NCBI RefSeq assembly: GCF_000308295.2
Contig: NZ_HG326652.1
Location: forward strand, 1,056,392-1,120,391
From: Afipia birgiae 34632
Lineage (GTDB): Bacteria; Pseudomonadota; Alphaproteobacteria; Rhizobiales; Xanthobacteraceae
Reading direction: 5' to 3'
Length of the DNA stretch: 64,000 nucleotides
A program made the translations under genes and the position numbers. Shown here piece by piece: positions 33,208 through 42,317 of the stretch. The stretch's first letter is position 1; each line of letters opens with the position of its first letter. The notes below the pieces were generated by a model, which saw only the letters and a list, made by a program, of their open reading frames with translations, made no database searches and was not told the DNA's origin.

Positions 33208-34398
33208 CTATCGCCCGCGCCACGACGGCGATAAGCCTTCGCGCATCGCAAGGCGGCGGATCGGCCCAACCCGGTCCAGCAAGTGCATTCCCGCAGCCCG
33301 GAGCGACTGCGCGGGCAGGAAATCGCTGAGCAGTGTGCGGTTCGCCATGTCCACCGCGAAAGTGCGGCTGAACACATCAGCACGGCGCATGCGCGCATAG
33401 CGCTGCAGCACGGCGTCGTCGCCGGGATCGGCGCCCGTCGACAACGCGCCGCGCACGGTTTCCGCGAGATCGGCGGCATCGCGCAGGCCCATGTTCAGCC
33501 CCTGCGCACCGATTGGCGGGAGCACATGCGCGGCTTCACCGACCAGCGCGATGCGTTTGGCCGCCAGATGGTCGGGATTTTCTATCGCCAGCGGAAACAC
33601 GTGACGGCCGGGCGCAATGGTCAGCTTGCCGAGGATCGAATGCGATTGCTGCTCGGCGGCGAGGGCGAGCGCCTCGTCGTTGAGGTTCTTCAACCGCGCG
33701 GCTTCGTCCGGTTTCAACACCCAGACGATGCTCGAACGCTCGCCGGGCAGGGGCACGAACACGCAGGGACCGGACTCTGTGTGAAATTCGGTCGAGCAGT
33801 TTCCATGCGGGCGGGTGTGCGTCACGTTCAACGTCAATGCCGATTGGCCGAGGTCTCGGCGCTTCACGCCGATACCCGCGGCTTCCCGGCACAGGGAATG
33901 CCGTCCATCCGCGCCGGCGACGATGGCGGCTGAGAGCGACTGGCCTTGCTTCGTGGTGATCGCGACCGACGACTCGCTGGTGACGATCGACTCCGCTTCA
34001 TCATCGATGCGCACGAGGTTTTGCAATTCGGCGGCGCGCGCTTCCATCGCGACCATCAGGAGGCGGTTCTCGATGTTGTAGCCGAACGCCTCCATGCCGA
34101 TCTCGTCGGACGAGAACTTGACCTCAGGCGAGCGGATCAGGCGGCGGGTGTCATCCACCAGCCGCATCGTGCGCAGCGCGGCCGCGTCGGCGCTGCACCG
34201 CGGCCAGACATCGAGCGAGTGCAGAAAGTCCACCGATCCGCCAAGCAGAGCCGTGGTCCGGTTGTCGGCGTAGGGCGCGCGGCGGGCGATCAGGGCGGTG
34301 CCGATGCCGGCCTGTGCCAGCGCGATGGCCGTGGCGAGCCCGGCGGGCCCGCCGCCCACGACGGCGGCCTGATGGAGGGACGAAGCGGAGTCAGTCAT
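33208..34398 (-). CDS. UbiH/UbiF-family FAD-dependent monooxygenase
   Basis: A 396-residue flavoprotein hydroxylase. It has the Rossmann motif VVGGGPAGLATAIALAQAG at residues 14-32, the DG fingerprint GADGRHSLCREAAG, and the FAD ribityl motif ALVGEAAHVLPPIGAQGLNM near residue 285. Members hydroxylate the aromatic ring of ubiquinone precursors; alphaproteobacteria use UbiL, UbiM, UbiH or UbiF at different positions, and motifs alone do not say which. The usual GDAAH is GEAAH here. It is divergent from pcs. Confidence 0.85.
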   Translation of the reverse strand: MTDSASSLHQAAVVGGGPAGLATAIALAQAGIGTALIARRAPYADNRTTALLGGSVDFLHSLDVWPRCSADAAALRTMRLVDDTRRLIRSPEVKFSSDEIGMEAFGYNIENRLLMVAMEARAAELQNLVRIDDEAESIVTSESSVAITTKQGQSLSAAIVAGADGRHSLCREAAGIGVKRRDLGQSALTLNVTHTRPHGNCSTEFHTESGPCVFVPLPGERSSIVWVLKPDEAARLKNLNDEALALAAEQQSHSILGKLTIAPGRHVFPLAIENPDHLAAKRIALVGEAAHVLPPIGAQGLNMGLRDAADLAETVRGALSTGADPGDDAVLQRYARMRRADVFSRTFAVDMANRTLLSDFLPAQSLRAAGMHLLDRVGPIRRLAMREGLSPSWRGR

Positions 34399-34554
34399 GC
34401 GGGTATCTATGATCGGAATTTTCCGGTGTCACAATGGATTTCCGGTTGTCATCCTGACCGGCATTTGAGGCAAATCTGGTGGCACTTCGTCACAACGGAC
34501 AGCAGCAAAGCCGGATATGCAAAACGAAGGGAATCCTGTTAGTGACGGGTGCAT

Positions 34555-35289
34555 ATGAGTGAGCCCGGCCCGCAGGACCAGCCCCAGTTTCCCGCCAGAA
34601 CGCGCCTCCGCGCCTTTGGCGTCCATATCTTCACGGCGCTGGGCGGCGCGATCGCGCTGATCGCCATGCTGGAAGCGGTCAGGGAGCACTGGGCCGCGAT
34701 GTTCGGCTGGCTCGGACTGGCGCTCCTGATCGACGCCCTCGACGGGCCGCTGGCGCGGCGGCTCAAGGTCGGCGATGTGCTGCCGAACTGGTCCGGCGAC
34801 ACGCTCGATCTCGTGGTCGATTTCCTCACCTATGTGTTCGTACCGGCCTATGCGATAACCGCCAGCGGCCTGCTGATTCCGATGGCCGCGCCGCTGCTCG
34901 GCGGCGCGATTGTCATTTCCGGCGCGCTGTATTTTTCCGACCGGCGGATGAAGACCGACGACAATCATTTTCGCGGTTTTCCGGCGCTGTGGAATGCAGC
35001 GGCGTTCTACCTGTTCCTGCTGAAGCCTCCGGCGGCGGTCGGCAGTATCGTGCTCGCCGTTCTCGTCGCGCTCACCTTCGTGCCGTTCAACGTGATGCAT
35101 CCGCTGCGCACCACACGGTTCCGGATGATGAATATCGCGCTGATGGTGGTCTGGGCGATCCTGGCGATGATCGCGGTCGGCGCCAATTTTCAGGTGCCGG
35201 TATGGGTCTCTGCCGGACTCTGCGCGATCGGCGGGTATATTCTTCTGAGTGATGTCCTGATCCGGTTGATAAGCGGGAAACGCCCATGA
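34555..35289 (+). CDS. pcs: phosphatidylcholine synthase
   Basis: Pcs condenses CDP-diacylglycerol with choline in one step, a pathway typical of rhizobia and relatives. The 244-residue membrane protein has the CDP-alcohol phosphotransferase motif in the form DALDGPLARRLKVGDVLPNW then SGDTLDLVVDFLTY (D-G-x2-A-R ... G-x3-D-x3-D) and about eight TM helices. ATG 34555 is used; a GTG at 34549 would add two residues. The stop overlaps the terC-family start by four bases, indicating an operon. Confidence 0.93.
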   Translation: MSEPGPQDQPQFPARTRLRAFGVHIFTALGGAIALIAMLEAVREHWAAMFGWLGLALLIDALDGPLARRLKVGDVLPNWSGDTLDLVVDFLTYVFVPAYAITASGLLIPMAAPLLGGAIVISGALYFSDRRMKTDDNHFRGFPALWNAAAFYLFLLKPPAAVGSIVLAVLVALTFVPFNVMHPLRTTRFRMMNIALMVVWAILAMIAVGANFQVPVWVSAGLCAIGGYILLSDVLIRLISGKRP

Positions 35290-36023
35290 TGGAACTACTG
35301 ACAAGTCCGGAAGCCTGGGCCGCGCTGCTGACCTTGACGGCGCTCGAAATCGTGCTAGGCATCGACAACGTGATCTTCCTGTCGGTGATCGTGTCGCGCA
35401 TTCCGCCCGCGCAGGCCGAGAAGGCGCGCAAGATCGGCCTCGCACTGGCGCTGGTGTTCCGGATTGCGCTGTTGAGCATCCTGGTCTGGCTGATCGGCCT
35501 GACCCAGCCGGTCATCACCATCGCCAAGTTCGCGCTGTCATGGCGCGACATCATCCTCATCGTCGGCGGTTTGTTCCTGATCGCCAAGGCCACTCACGAA
35601 ATTCACGCCGAGGTCGAGGCGCGGGACCACGACGAACAGGCCAGGGCGACTCCGAGTGCGTTCTTCTGGGTGATCATGCAGATCATCGTGATCGATCTCG
35701 TATTCTCGATCGACTCCATCATCACCGCCATCGGCATGGTGCAGGAGATCGAAATCATGATCGCCGCGGTCGTTATCGCCGTCGGCGTGATGTACCTGTC
35801 GTCAGGGCCGGTCGCAGCGTTCGTCGCCGAGCATCCCACCACCAAGATGCTGGCGCTGGCGTTCCTGGTGCTGATCGGCGTGGCGCTGGTCGCGGATGGA
35901 TTCCACTTCCACATTCCGCGCGCCTTCATCTATGTCGCAATCTGCTTCTCGGCGTCGGTGGAGTTTTTCAACATTCTCGCCAAGCGCAATCGCAAGAAGC
36001 GGACGAAGAGTGCAGAGGCTTAG
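35286..36023 (+). CDS. TerC-family integral membrane protein
   Basis: A 245-residue protein with seven to eight TM helices and the TerC signatures LEIVLGIDNVIFLSVIVSRI and VIDLVFSIDSIITAIGMVQE, each with the Asp residues implicated in metal or ion handling. TerC homologues take part in tellurite resistance, manganese efflux and metalation of exoenzymes; the role here is not defined. It overlaps pcs by ATGA, so co-translation with phosphatidylcholine synthase is likely. The C-terminus is Lys/Arg-rich. Confidence 0.88.
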   Translation: MMELLTSPEAWAALLTLTALEIVLGIDNVIFLSVIVSRIPPAQAEKARKIGLALALVFRIALLSILVWLIGLTQPVITIAKFALSWRDIILIVGGLFLIAKATHEIHAEVEARDHDEQARATPSAFFWVIMQIIVIDLVFSIDSIITAIGMVQEIEIMIAAVVIAVGVMYLSSGPVAAFVAEHPTTKMLALAFLVLIGVALVADGFHFHIPRAFIYVAICFSASVEFFNILAKRNRKKRTKSAEA

Positions 36024-36049
36024 CGAGGCGCGGGTCTTGCTCCTCGACA

Positions 36050-36159
36050 CGTCATTCCGGACAGGCCGCGCAGCGGACTGATCCGGAATCCGAAGAGTCC
36101 ATCGGAAACAACTTCGAGATTCCGGGTTCGCTCGCACGCGCTCGCGCCCCGGAATGACG
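36050..36159. repeat. R2 palindromic repeat, copy 2
   Basis: A 110-bp copy of the R2 family, bounded by CGTCATTCCGG and CCGGAATGACG, between the terC-family gene and the quinone reductase gene. It matches the copy at 31115-31227 along its length, with a few small indels. Confidence 0.85.
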
Positions 36160-36258
36160 CGTGAATAGCGCGGCGCGGCTTTGGTCCGCGTTGACAATTC
36201 GCCGCCGATGGACTTCGCTCCCGGCTCAGGTCGCTTAAGAAAAAGGCTCGGAGAAACC

Positions 36259-37233
36259 ATGACCAAGGCTGTGCGCGTCCATCAGGTGGGCGGTCCGGAA
36301 GTGATGATTTATGAGGATGTCGACGTGCCCGCGCCCGGCGCCGGCGAGGTGCGCATCCGTCAGCACGCCATCGGATTGAACTTCATCGATACCTACTATC
36401 GCACCGGTCTGTACAAGGCGCCGAGCCTGCCGTTCATCGTCGGCAACGAAGCGTCAGGTGAGGTGGTTTCCGTCGGCTCCGGCGTGACCAATTTCCATCC
36501 CGGCGACCGGGTGGCTTACTATTTCAATCTCGGCGGCTACGCGACCGAGCGCAATATTCCCGCCGACAAGCTGGTGAAGCTGCCCGACCACATCTCCCAC
36601 GAGCAGGCCGCTGTGCTGATGCTCAAGGGGCTGACGGTGTGGTATCTGCTGCACAAGACCTTCAAGGTCGAGCCCGGCCACCGTGTGCTGATCCATGCCG
36701 CAGCCGGCGGCATCGGTTTGCTGGCGTGCCAGTGGGCCAAGGCGCTCGGTGCCAACGTCATCGGTACCGTCGGCACAGAGGAGAAGGCGAAGCTGGCGCT
36801 GTCCAACGGCTGCGACCACGTCATTCTCTACAAGCAGGAAGATTTCGCCGAACGCGTCAAGCAGATCAGCCGCGGAGAGCTGTGCGATGTGGTCTATGAC
36901 GGCGTCGGCAAGGACACGTTCGCGGGATCGCTGAAGTCGCTCAGGCCGCGCGGACTGTTCGTGTCGTTCGGCAATGCGTCGGGGCCGGTGCCGCCGTTCT
37001 CGATCGCGGAGCTGAACAACCACGGCTCGCTGTTTGCGACGCGGCCGAAGCTCAACGACTATGTCGGGACGCGCAAGGAACTGATGGAAGGGGCGGACAC
37101 GCTGTTCGCCGCCGTCATCAGCGGCACGCTGCATGTGCCGATCAACCATGCCTATGCGCTGAAGGATGCGCAGAAGGCGCATCGCGATCTCGAAAGCCGC
37201 GCAACGACAGGATCAGGAATTCTGAAGCCGTGA
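36259..37233 (+). CDS. NADPH:quinone oxidoreductase (zeta-crystallin type)
   Basis: A 324-residue medium-chain dehydrogenase/reductase without zinc ligands. It starts MTKAVRVHQVGGPEVMIYED and has the substrate-domain segment NFIDTYYRTGLYK. The NADPH Rossmann motif AAAGGIGLLACQWAKALG is at about residue 150, and the conserved VYDGVGKDTF follows. Such QorA-type enzymes reduce quinones by one or two electrons using NADPH. ATG 36259 is preferred over the frame start at 36181, which falls in leader sequence. Confidence 0.9.
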   Translation: MTKAVRVHQVGGPEVMIYEDVDVPAPGAGEVRIRQHAIGLNFIDTYYRTGLYKAPSLPFIVGNEASGEVVSVGSGVTNFHPGDRVAYYFNLGGYATERNIPADKLVKLPDHISHEQAAVLMLKGLTVWYLLHKTFKVEPGHRVLIHAAAGGIGLLACQWAKALGANVIGTVGTEEKAKLALSNGCDHVILYKQEDFAERVKQISRGELCDVVYDGVGKDTFAGSLKSLRPRGLFVSFGNASGPVPPFSIAELNNHGSLFATRPKLNDYVGTRKELMEGADTLFAAVISGTLHVPINHAYALKDAQKAHRDLESRATTGSGILKP

Positions 37234-37239
37234 ATTCAC

Positions 37240-37322
37240 CGTCATTGCGAGGAGCATAGCGACGAGGCAATCCAGCTTTTCGATGTGTTACTCTGGATTG
37301 CTTCGCTTCGCTCGTAATGACG
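37240..37322. repeat. R1 palindromic repeat, copy 2
   Basis: An 83-bp copy of the CGTCATTGCGAG family, starting six bases after the quinone reductase stop. Arms GAGGCAATCCAG and CTGGATTGCTTC pair inside the outer CGTCATT/AATGACG arms. Confidence 0.85.
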
Positions 37323-37343
37323 GAAGCATGCAACAGATTCAAT

Positions 37344-37369
37344 GTTGTCCCGGCGAAGGCCGGGACAAC
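37344..37369. terminator. hairpin at the 3' end of rimO
   Basis: GTTGTCCCGG (37344-37353) pairs perfectly with CCGGGACAAC (37360-37369) around CGAAGG. It lies 10 bp beyond the rimO stop and between convergent genes. No T-run follows on either strand, so it is a possible Rho-assisted terminator or mRNA-stabilising stem. Confidence 0.5.
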
Positions 37370-37379
37370 CAGATAGAAA

Positions 37380-38705
37380 TTAAAACCCCGCCACGGTGCC
37401 GTGCAGGTCGTACTGATCGGCGCGGTCGATCTTGGCGGTGACGATGTCGCCCACCTTCAACGGACGCCGGCTTGAGACATAGACATTACCGTCGATCTGC
37501 GGCGCGTCGGCCTTTGAACGGCCCTTCGAGACCGTCGGGCCGACTTCATCGATGATGACCTGCTGGCGCGTGCCGACTTTGCGCTTCAGCCGCTGCGCGG
37601 AAATCTTCTGCTGCCGCGCCATCAATGCGTTCCAGCGCGCGGTCTTGATCTCTTCCGGCACAGGGTTCTCGATGGTGTTCGAGGTCGCACCCGCGACCGG
37701 CTCATACTTGAAGCAGCCGACACGATCGATCTGCGCTTCGTCGAGCCAGTCGAGCAGATACTGGAAATCGGAATCGGTCTCACCGGGGAAGCCGACGATG
37801 AAAGTCGAGCGCAGCGTGAGGTCCGGACATTCCTCGCGCCACTTCTTGATGCGGGCGAGGGTCTTGTCCTGCGACGCCGGTCGGCGCATCTGCTTCAGTA
37901 CGTCAGGCGATGCATGCTGGAACGGGATGTCGAGATAAGGCAGCACCTTGCCCTCGGTCATCAGGCTGATGACTTCATCGACATGCGGGTAGGGGTAAAC
38001 GTATTGCAGCCGCACCCATGCGCCGAGTTCGCCGAGTTCGCGTGACAGATCGAAGAATTTCGCGCGGACCTCGCGGTCCTTCCACGGGCTGGTCGCGTAC
38101 TTGATGTCGACGCCATAAGCGGAGGTGTCCTGCGACACCACCAGCAATTCCTTGACGCCGGCCGCGACGAGCTTCTCTGCTTCGAGCAGCACGTCCTTGG
38201 CCGGACGCGAGACGAGATCGCCGCGCAGTTTCGGGATGATGCAGAAGGTGCAGCGGTTGTTGCAGCCTTCGGAAATTTTCAGGTAGGCGTAGTGGCGCGG
38301 CGTCAGCTTGATGCCTTGCGGCGGCACCAGATCGAGATGCGGATTGTGCAGCGGCGGCAGCGCGCGATGCACGGCATCGAGCACGCTCTCATATTGCTGT
38401 GGTCCGGTGATCGAGAGCACATTGGGATAGGCCTTCTCGATCTGCTCGGGTTCCGCGCCCATGCAGCCGGTGACAATGACCTTGCCGTTCTCGGCCATGG
38501 CTTCGCCGATGGCGCCGAGGGACTCCTGTTTGGCGCTGTCGAGGAACCCGCAGGTGTTGACGATCACCAGATCCGCGCCGTCATGCTTGCGCGCCAGCTC
38601 GTAGCCCTCGGCGCGCAGCCGCGTGATGATCCGCTCGGAATCAACCAACGCCTTGGGGCATCCTAGCGACACAAAACTGACTTTTGGGGCGACGCCCTGT
38701 TCCAT
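37380..38705 (-). CDS. rimO: ribosomal protein S12 methylthiotransferase RimO
   Basis: RimO is a radical-SAM enzyme that methylthiolates the conserved Asp of ribosomal protein S12. The 441-residue product has the UPF0004 N-domain ([38 protein letters not shown]: three Cys for the auxiliary 4Fe-4S). The radical-SAM motif is [17 protein letters not shown] (C-x3-C-x2-C), and a C-terminal TRAM domain follows. The start is the ATG at 38703-38705; the frame stays open through nasT to 39419, but that part is antisense shadow. Confidence 0.95.
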   Translation of the reverse strand: MEQGVAPKVSFVSLGCPKALVDSERIITRLRAEGYELARKHDGADLVIVNTCGFLDSAKQESLGAIGEAMAENGKVIVTGCMGAEPEQIEKAYPNVLSITGPQQYESVLDAVHRALPPLHNPHLDLVPPQGIKLTPRHYAYLKISEGCNNRCTFCIIPKLRGDLVSRPAKDVLLEAEKLVAAGVKELLVVSQDTSAYGVDIKYATSPWKDREVRAKFFDLSRELGELGAWVRLQYVYPYPHVDEVISLMTEGKVLPYLDIPFQHASPDVLKQMRRPASQDKTLARIKKWREECPDLTLRSTFIVGFPGETDSDFQYLLDWLDEAQIDRVGCFKYEPVAGATSNTIENPVPEEIKTARWNALMARQQKISAQRLKRKVGTRQQVIIDEVGPTVSKGRSKADAPQIDGNVYVSSRRPLKVGDIVTAKIDRADQYDLHGTVAGF

Positions 38706-38819
38706 CGTCTTCAACCTGTTGGGGAGTTCGCAGGAGCTATCCCTGATTACCCATAAATACAAGGCTTTAAGCCAGTTGTTGGCGCGTGCTAGGGTTGATT
38801 TGCCGGAATGTGGGTGTGA

Positions 38820-39410
38820 ATGGCTGCGGATTCGTCGTTTAAGATCGTCATTGTCGACGAAAGCCCGATCCGCGCGGCAATCCTGAAGGAAGGGTTGCGG
38901 GACGCGGGCTTTACCAGCGTCGAGCACATTCCAGAGATGCACAATCTTCTGGCGCGAATCTATGCGCTTGATCCCGACGTCATCCTGATCGACCTCGAAA
39001 ACCCGAGCCGCGACATCCTGGAACAGATGTTCCAGGTCAGCCGCGCCGTGCGGCGGCCGATCGCGATGTTCGTGGACCAGAGCGACGCCGCATCGATCCA
39101 GCAGTCGGTCGAGGCAGGTGTCTCGGCCTATATCGTCGACGGCCTGAAAAAGGAGCGGATCAAGCCGATCCTCGATCTCTGCATTTCGCGCTTCAACGCT
39201 TTTGCCAAACTGCAGAACGAGCTGGATCGCACCAAATCGGCGCTCGAGGATCGCAAGATTCTCGATCGCGCCAAGGGGCTGCTGATGAAGGCGAAGGGGC
39301 TGACGGAAGAAGAGGCCTACGTGCTGATCCGCTCGACTGCGATGCGCGAGAAAAAGAAGATCGGCGAAATCGCCCAATCCATCGTGACCGCGGCGGAGTT
39401 GTTGAAATGA
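38820..39410 (+). CDS. nasT: NasT-type response regulator with ANTAR RNA-binding domain
   Basis: NasT binds paired hairpins in nas leader RNAs and prevents early termination when released from NasS. The 196-residue product has a receiver domain (residues 7-125; [10 protein letters not shown] at the start and Asp58 in [11 protein letters not shown]). A coiled linker follows, then an ANTAR domain (about 130-190; [20 protein letters not shown] and [20 protein letters not shown]). The ATG at 38820 has a weak ribosome-binding site. It overlaps nasS by ATGA and diverges from rimO. Confidence 0.93.
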   Translation: MAADSSFKIVIVDESPIRAAILKEGLRDAGFTSVEHIPEMHNLLARIYALDPDVILIDLENPSRDILEQMFQVSRAVRRPIAMFVDQSDAASIQQSVEAGVSAYIVDGLKKERIKPILDLCISRFNAFAKLQNELDRTKSALEDRKILDRAKGLLMKAKGLTEEEAYVLIRSTAMREKKKIGEIAQSIVTAAELLK

Positions 39411-40579
39411 CAAGTACACCGCTCACGATCGGGTTCATCCCGCTGGTCGATGCCGCCGCGCTGATCGTCGCCGTCGACAAGGGCTTCACGGCTGCCGAAG
39501 GCCTCAACGTGACATTGGTGCGCGAGGTGTCGTGGTCGAACGTCCGCGACAAGCTCAATATCGGCGTGTTCGATGCAGCCCATCTGCTGGCGCCTGTCGC
39601 CATCGCATCGACGCTCGGCCTGTCGCAGGTCAAGGTACCCATCGTTGCGCCCTTTAATCTCGGTCTGAACGGCAACGCCATCACGGTGTCGCCCGCGCTG
39701 TATGCGGCCATCATGGGCGAGGCGGATGGCGATCCGGCCGATCCGATGGTGACGGCAAAGGCGCTGGCGCGGGTGGTGGCCGCGCGCCGGAAAGCCGGCG
39801 GCGAACCGCTCACCTTCGGCATGACGTTCCCGTTCTCAACCCACAACTATCAGCTCCGGTTCTGGATGGCCGCCGGCGGCGTCGATCCCGATGAGGACGT
39901 GCGGCTGGTGGTGTTGCCGCCGCCCTACATGGTGGACAGCCTCGCCAGCGGCCATGTCGATGCCTTCTGCGTCGGCGCGCCGTGGAACTCGGTCGCGGTG
40001 GATCTGGGCGTCGGGCATATCCTGCATTTCGTGTCGGACATTCTGGAACGAGCGGCGGAAAAGGTGCTGGCGGTTCGTGAGCCGTGGGCGCTGGAGAATC
40101 CGGACGTTCTTGCCACGCTCACACGTGCGCACGGGAAGGCTGCTGCCTTCATCGAGAACCCGCACAACCGGGCCGAGGTGGCTGGCATCCTTGCCATGCC
40201 CGGCCGGATCGATGTCGACCCGGAGGTGATCCGGCGCACGCTCGACGGCCGCCTGAAAATTTCCCCGGACGGTACGATGCGACAAAGCGAGCGCTACCTG
40301 CTGGTCGGACGCGAAGGGGCGGCCCGGCCCGATCCCGTGCAGGCGGCATGGCTCTACGCGCAGATGGTCCGCTGGGGGCAGGCGGCTTACTCGCCGGAAG
40401 CGCTGGAGCGGGCCAAGCAGGTGTTTCGGCCTGATCTCTATGACGCGGCGCTTGGAGCGCCCGCATCGCCATTGCAGGATATGAAGGACGGTGTCGGAGC
40501 GTTCGATGGCGCTCCGTTTGACCCCAATGACATTGCCGCGCATCTCGGCTCGGTCGCCATCAAGCACCGCCTTTCCTGA
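39407..40579 (+). CDS. nasS: NasS nitrate/nitrite sensor protein
   Basis: A 390-residue NMT1/NrtA-like protein without a signal peptide, as expected for cytoplasmic NasS. NasS holds NasT inactive and releases it on binding nitrate or nitrite. Ligand-domain segments [40 protein letters not shown] and [12 protein letters not shown] match those of the NrtA encoded downstream (TFPGGTHDLWIRYWLAAGGI, AFCVGEPWNEQ). The absence of an export signal and the pairing with nasT separate it from NrtA. Confidence 0.92.
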   Translation: MTSTPLTIGFIPLVDAAALIVAVDKGFTAAEGLNVTLVREVSWSNVRDKLNIGVFDAAHLLAPVAIASTLGLSQVKVPIVAPFNLGLNGNAITVSPALYAAIMGEADGDPADPMVTAKALARVVAARRKAGGEPLTFGMTFPFSTHNYQLRFWMAAGGVDPDEDVRLVVLPPPYMVDSLASGHVDAFCVGAPWNSVAVDLGVGHILHFVSDILERAAEKVLAVREPWALENPDVLATLTRAHGKAAAFIENPHNRAEVAGILAMPGRIDVDPEVIRRTLDGRLKISPDGTMRQSERYLLVGREGAARPDPVQAAWLYAQMVRWGQAAYSPEALERAKQVFRPDLYDAALGAPASPLQDMKDGVGAFDGAPFDPNDIAAHLGSVAIKHRLS

Positions 40580-40599
40580 CCGCCATTCGTCACTCGATG

Positions 40600-40671
40600 G
40601 TTATTGCCTATTTGTTGTGCGCCGCGCAATAACTGGGCATTTGCCATTTGGAGAGGCCGCTCAGGCGGCCT
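40600..40671 (+). other. two hairpins between nasS and the nrtA promoter
   Basis: GTTATTGC (40600-40607) pairs with GCAATAAC (40626-40633) around an 18-base loop. That loop overlaps the imperfect palindrome TTGTGCGCCGCGCAA (40615-40629). AGGCCGC (40654-40660) pairs perfectly with GCGGCCT (40665-40671) around TCAG. Either could end nasST transcription; neither has a long T-run. The first palindrome lies about 105-120 bp upstream of the sigma-54-like promoter, the right distance for an enhancer site, but it is not a clear NtrC consensus. Confidence 0.45.
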
Positions 40672-40733
40672 GCTTGATATGAAGGCATCCCCGTAAACCG
40701 CTGGAAAATATGGGTTTGCTGCGTCGCACGCGG

Positions 40734-40750
40734 CTGGCACGATCCTTGAA
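40734..40750 (+). promoter_or_regulatory. sigma-54-like promoter of the nrt-nas operon
   Basis: CTGGCACGATCCTTGAA matches the sigma-54 consensus (CTGGCACG-N4-TTGCA) at the -24 element and in spacing; the -12 element is TTGAA rather than TTGCA. A transcript from here would start near 40760, immediately before the first leader hairpin. RpoN dependence fits nitrogen-limited expression of nitrate assimilation. The -12 mismatch is the main weakness. Confidence 0.6.
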
Positions 40751-40760
40751 TAGTTAGTTG

Positions 40761-40864
40761 CAGGCCGCGACGAAGGCCTGGCGGGTCCATCGATGACCCA
40801 AGCAGCACCGCCGCTGTCTCGAGGAGCACGCATCCGCGCTCACCTCGGGGGCGGCGTTTTGTTT
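40761..40864 (+). promoter_or_regulatory. nas leader: tandem hairpins plus intrinsic terminator (NasT target)
   Basis: Hairpin 1 is CAGGCC/GGCCTG (40761-40780) with an eight-base loop. Hairpin 2 is GGGTCC/GACCC (40783-40799, one bulged C) with hexaloop ATCGAT, which has A at loop position 1 and G at position 4 as ANTAR-bound hairpins require. Downstream, CGCCGC (40809-40814) with CGAGG pairs with CCTCG and GCGGCG (40851-40856), followed by TTTTGTTT. The terminator sits 74 bp before nrtA. This is the layout of NasR/NasT antitermination leaders. Confidence 0.75.
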
Positions 40865-40937
40865 GGACGACGGGGATTGAGCGCAAGGCGACTGAGAACG
40901 GCAACGGGACAACGGCACCGAAAGGACACCAGACACG

Positions 40938-42257
40938 ATGACCAAGACCACCAAACAGGGACTGACGGACCGCAAGATGAGCCGCCGCGCTCTGCTCAAG
41001 GCTGGTGCGGGAACGGCGGCGCTGCTGGCCGCGGCACGATTGAACTTCCCCGGCGGTGCGTTCGCGCAGGCCGCCGGACCGGAAGTGACCAAGGCGATCT
41101 TCGGTTACATCGCGCTGATGGACGCCTCTGCGCTCGTCATCGCGAAAGAGAAGGGATTGTTTGCGAAGCACGGTGTGCCGGACGTCGAAGTCAACAAGCA
41201 GGCGTCGTGGGGCGCCACGCGCGACAACCTCGTGCTCGGCGGCGAGAAGAACGGCATCGATGGCGCGCATATCCTGACGCCGATGCCGTATCTGATTTCG
41301 GCCGGCAAGGTGACGCAGAACAACGTACCGACGCCGATGTACATTCTGGCGCGGCTCAATCTCGATGCGCAGGCCATTTCGGTTTCCAACGACTACAAGG
41401 ATCTGAAAGTCACTGCGGACTCGTCGGCGCTGAAGGAGGCCTTCGCCAAGAAGAAGGCCGAGGGCAAGGAAGTGAAGGTCGCGATGACCTTCCCCGGCGG
41501 CACTCATGACTTGTGGATCCGCTACTGGCTCGCCGCCGGCGGCATCGATCCCGACAAGGACGTCTCGACCATTGTCGTTCCGCCGCCGCAGATGGTGGCG
41601 AACATGAAGGTCGGCAACATGGACGCGTTCTGCGTCGGTGAGCCGTGGAACGAACAGCTCGTCAATCAGGGCATCGGTTTTACGGCATGTTCGACCGGCG
41701 AAGTCTGGTCGAAACATCCGGAAAAGGCGCTCGGCATCCGCGCCGAGTTCGCTGACAAGTATCCAAAGGCGACGCAGGCCATCCTGATGGCTGTGATGGA
41801 AGCGCAGCAGTGGTGCGACAAGCCCGCGAACCGCGCAGAGATGTCCGAGATCGTTGGAAAGCGGCAGTGGTTCAACGTGCCGGTCGCCGACATCATCGGC
41901 CGCGCCAACGGCGACATCAACTACGGCAATGGCCGCGTCGAGAAGGGCACCAGGCAGTTCATGAAGTTCTGGCAGGACCACGCGTCCTACCCGTTCAAGA
42001 GTCATGACGCCTGGTTCGTCACCGAAGACATCCGCTGGGGCAAGTTCGAGCCGACGACGGACGTCAAGGCGCTGGTCGACAAGGTCAACCGCGAGGACAT
42101 CTGGCGGTCGGCGGCGAAGGCGCTCGGCGTTGCCGCAGCCGACATTCCGTCCAGCACATCGCGCGGCAAGGAAACCTTCTTCGACGGCAAGGTCTTCGAT
42201 CCCGAAAATCCGTCGGCGTACCTCAAGAGTTTGTCGATCAAGCGTATCGAGGCCTGA
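40938..42257 (+). CDS. nrtA: nitrate ABC transporter substrate-binding protein NrtA
   Basis: A 439-residue periplasmic protein with a Tat-type signal (MSRRALLKAGAGTAALLAAA after an N-terminal extension of 13 residues). The NMT1-like ligand domain follows, with YIALMDASALVIAKEKGLF, VNKQASWGATRDNLVLGG and AFCVGEPWNEQ. It captures nitrate or nitrite for NrtBC. The gene heads the operon after the leader terminator. A stable hairpin follows ten bases after its stop. Confidence 0.92.
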   Translation: MTKTTKQGLTDRKMSRRALLKAGAGTAALLAAARLNFPGGAFAQAAGPEVTKAIFGYIALMDASALVIAKEKGLFAKHGVPDVEVNKQASWGATRDNLVLGGEKNGIDGAHILTPMPYLISAGKVTQNNVPTPMYILARLNLDAQAISVSNDYKDLKVTADSSALKEAFAKKKAEGKEVKVAMTFPGGTHDLWIRYWLAAGGIDPDKDVSTIVVPPPQMVANMKVGNMDAFCVGEPWNEQLVNQGIGFTACSTGEVWSKHPEKALGIRAEFADKYPKATQAILMAVMEAQQWCDKPANRAEMSEIVGKRQWFNVPVADIIGRANGDINYGNGRVEKGTRQFMKFWQDHASYPFKSHDAWFVTEDIRWGKFEPTTDVKALVDKVNREDIWRSAAKALGVAAADIPSSTSRGKETFFDGKVFDPENPSAYLKSLSIKRIEA

Positions 42258-42266
42258 GCACCTGCG

Positions 42267-42289
42267 GGCCGCCCCACGCAGGGGCGGCC
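42267..42289 (+). other. intercistronic hairpin between nrtA and nrtB
   Basis: GGCCGCCCC (42267-42275) and GGGGCGGCC (42281-42289) form a perfect nine-base stem with loop ACGCA and no T-run. Stems in this place in transporter operons commonly protect the binding-protein mRNA from 3' decay, giving more binding protein than permease. That role is inferred here. Confidence 0.75.
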
Positions 42290-42317
42290 TCGCACCTAAC
42301 ACAACCGAGGCAATCTC

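Noticed and set aside
38706-39419. N-terminal extension of the rimO frame across nasT
   Set aside because: RimO family proteins start near [18 protein letters not shown]; the extension is antisense to nasT and carries no recognisable domain.
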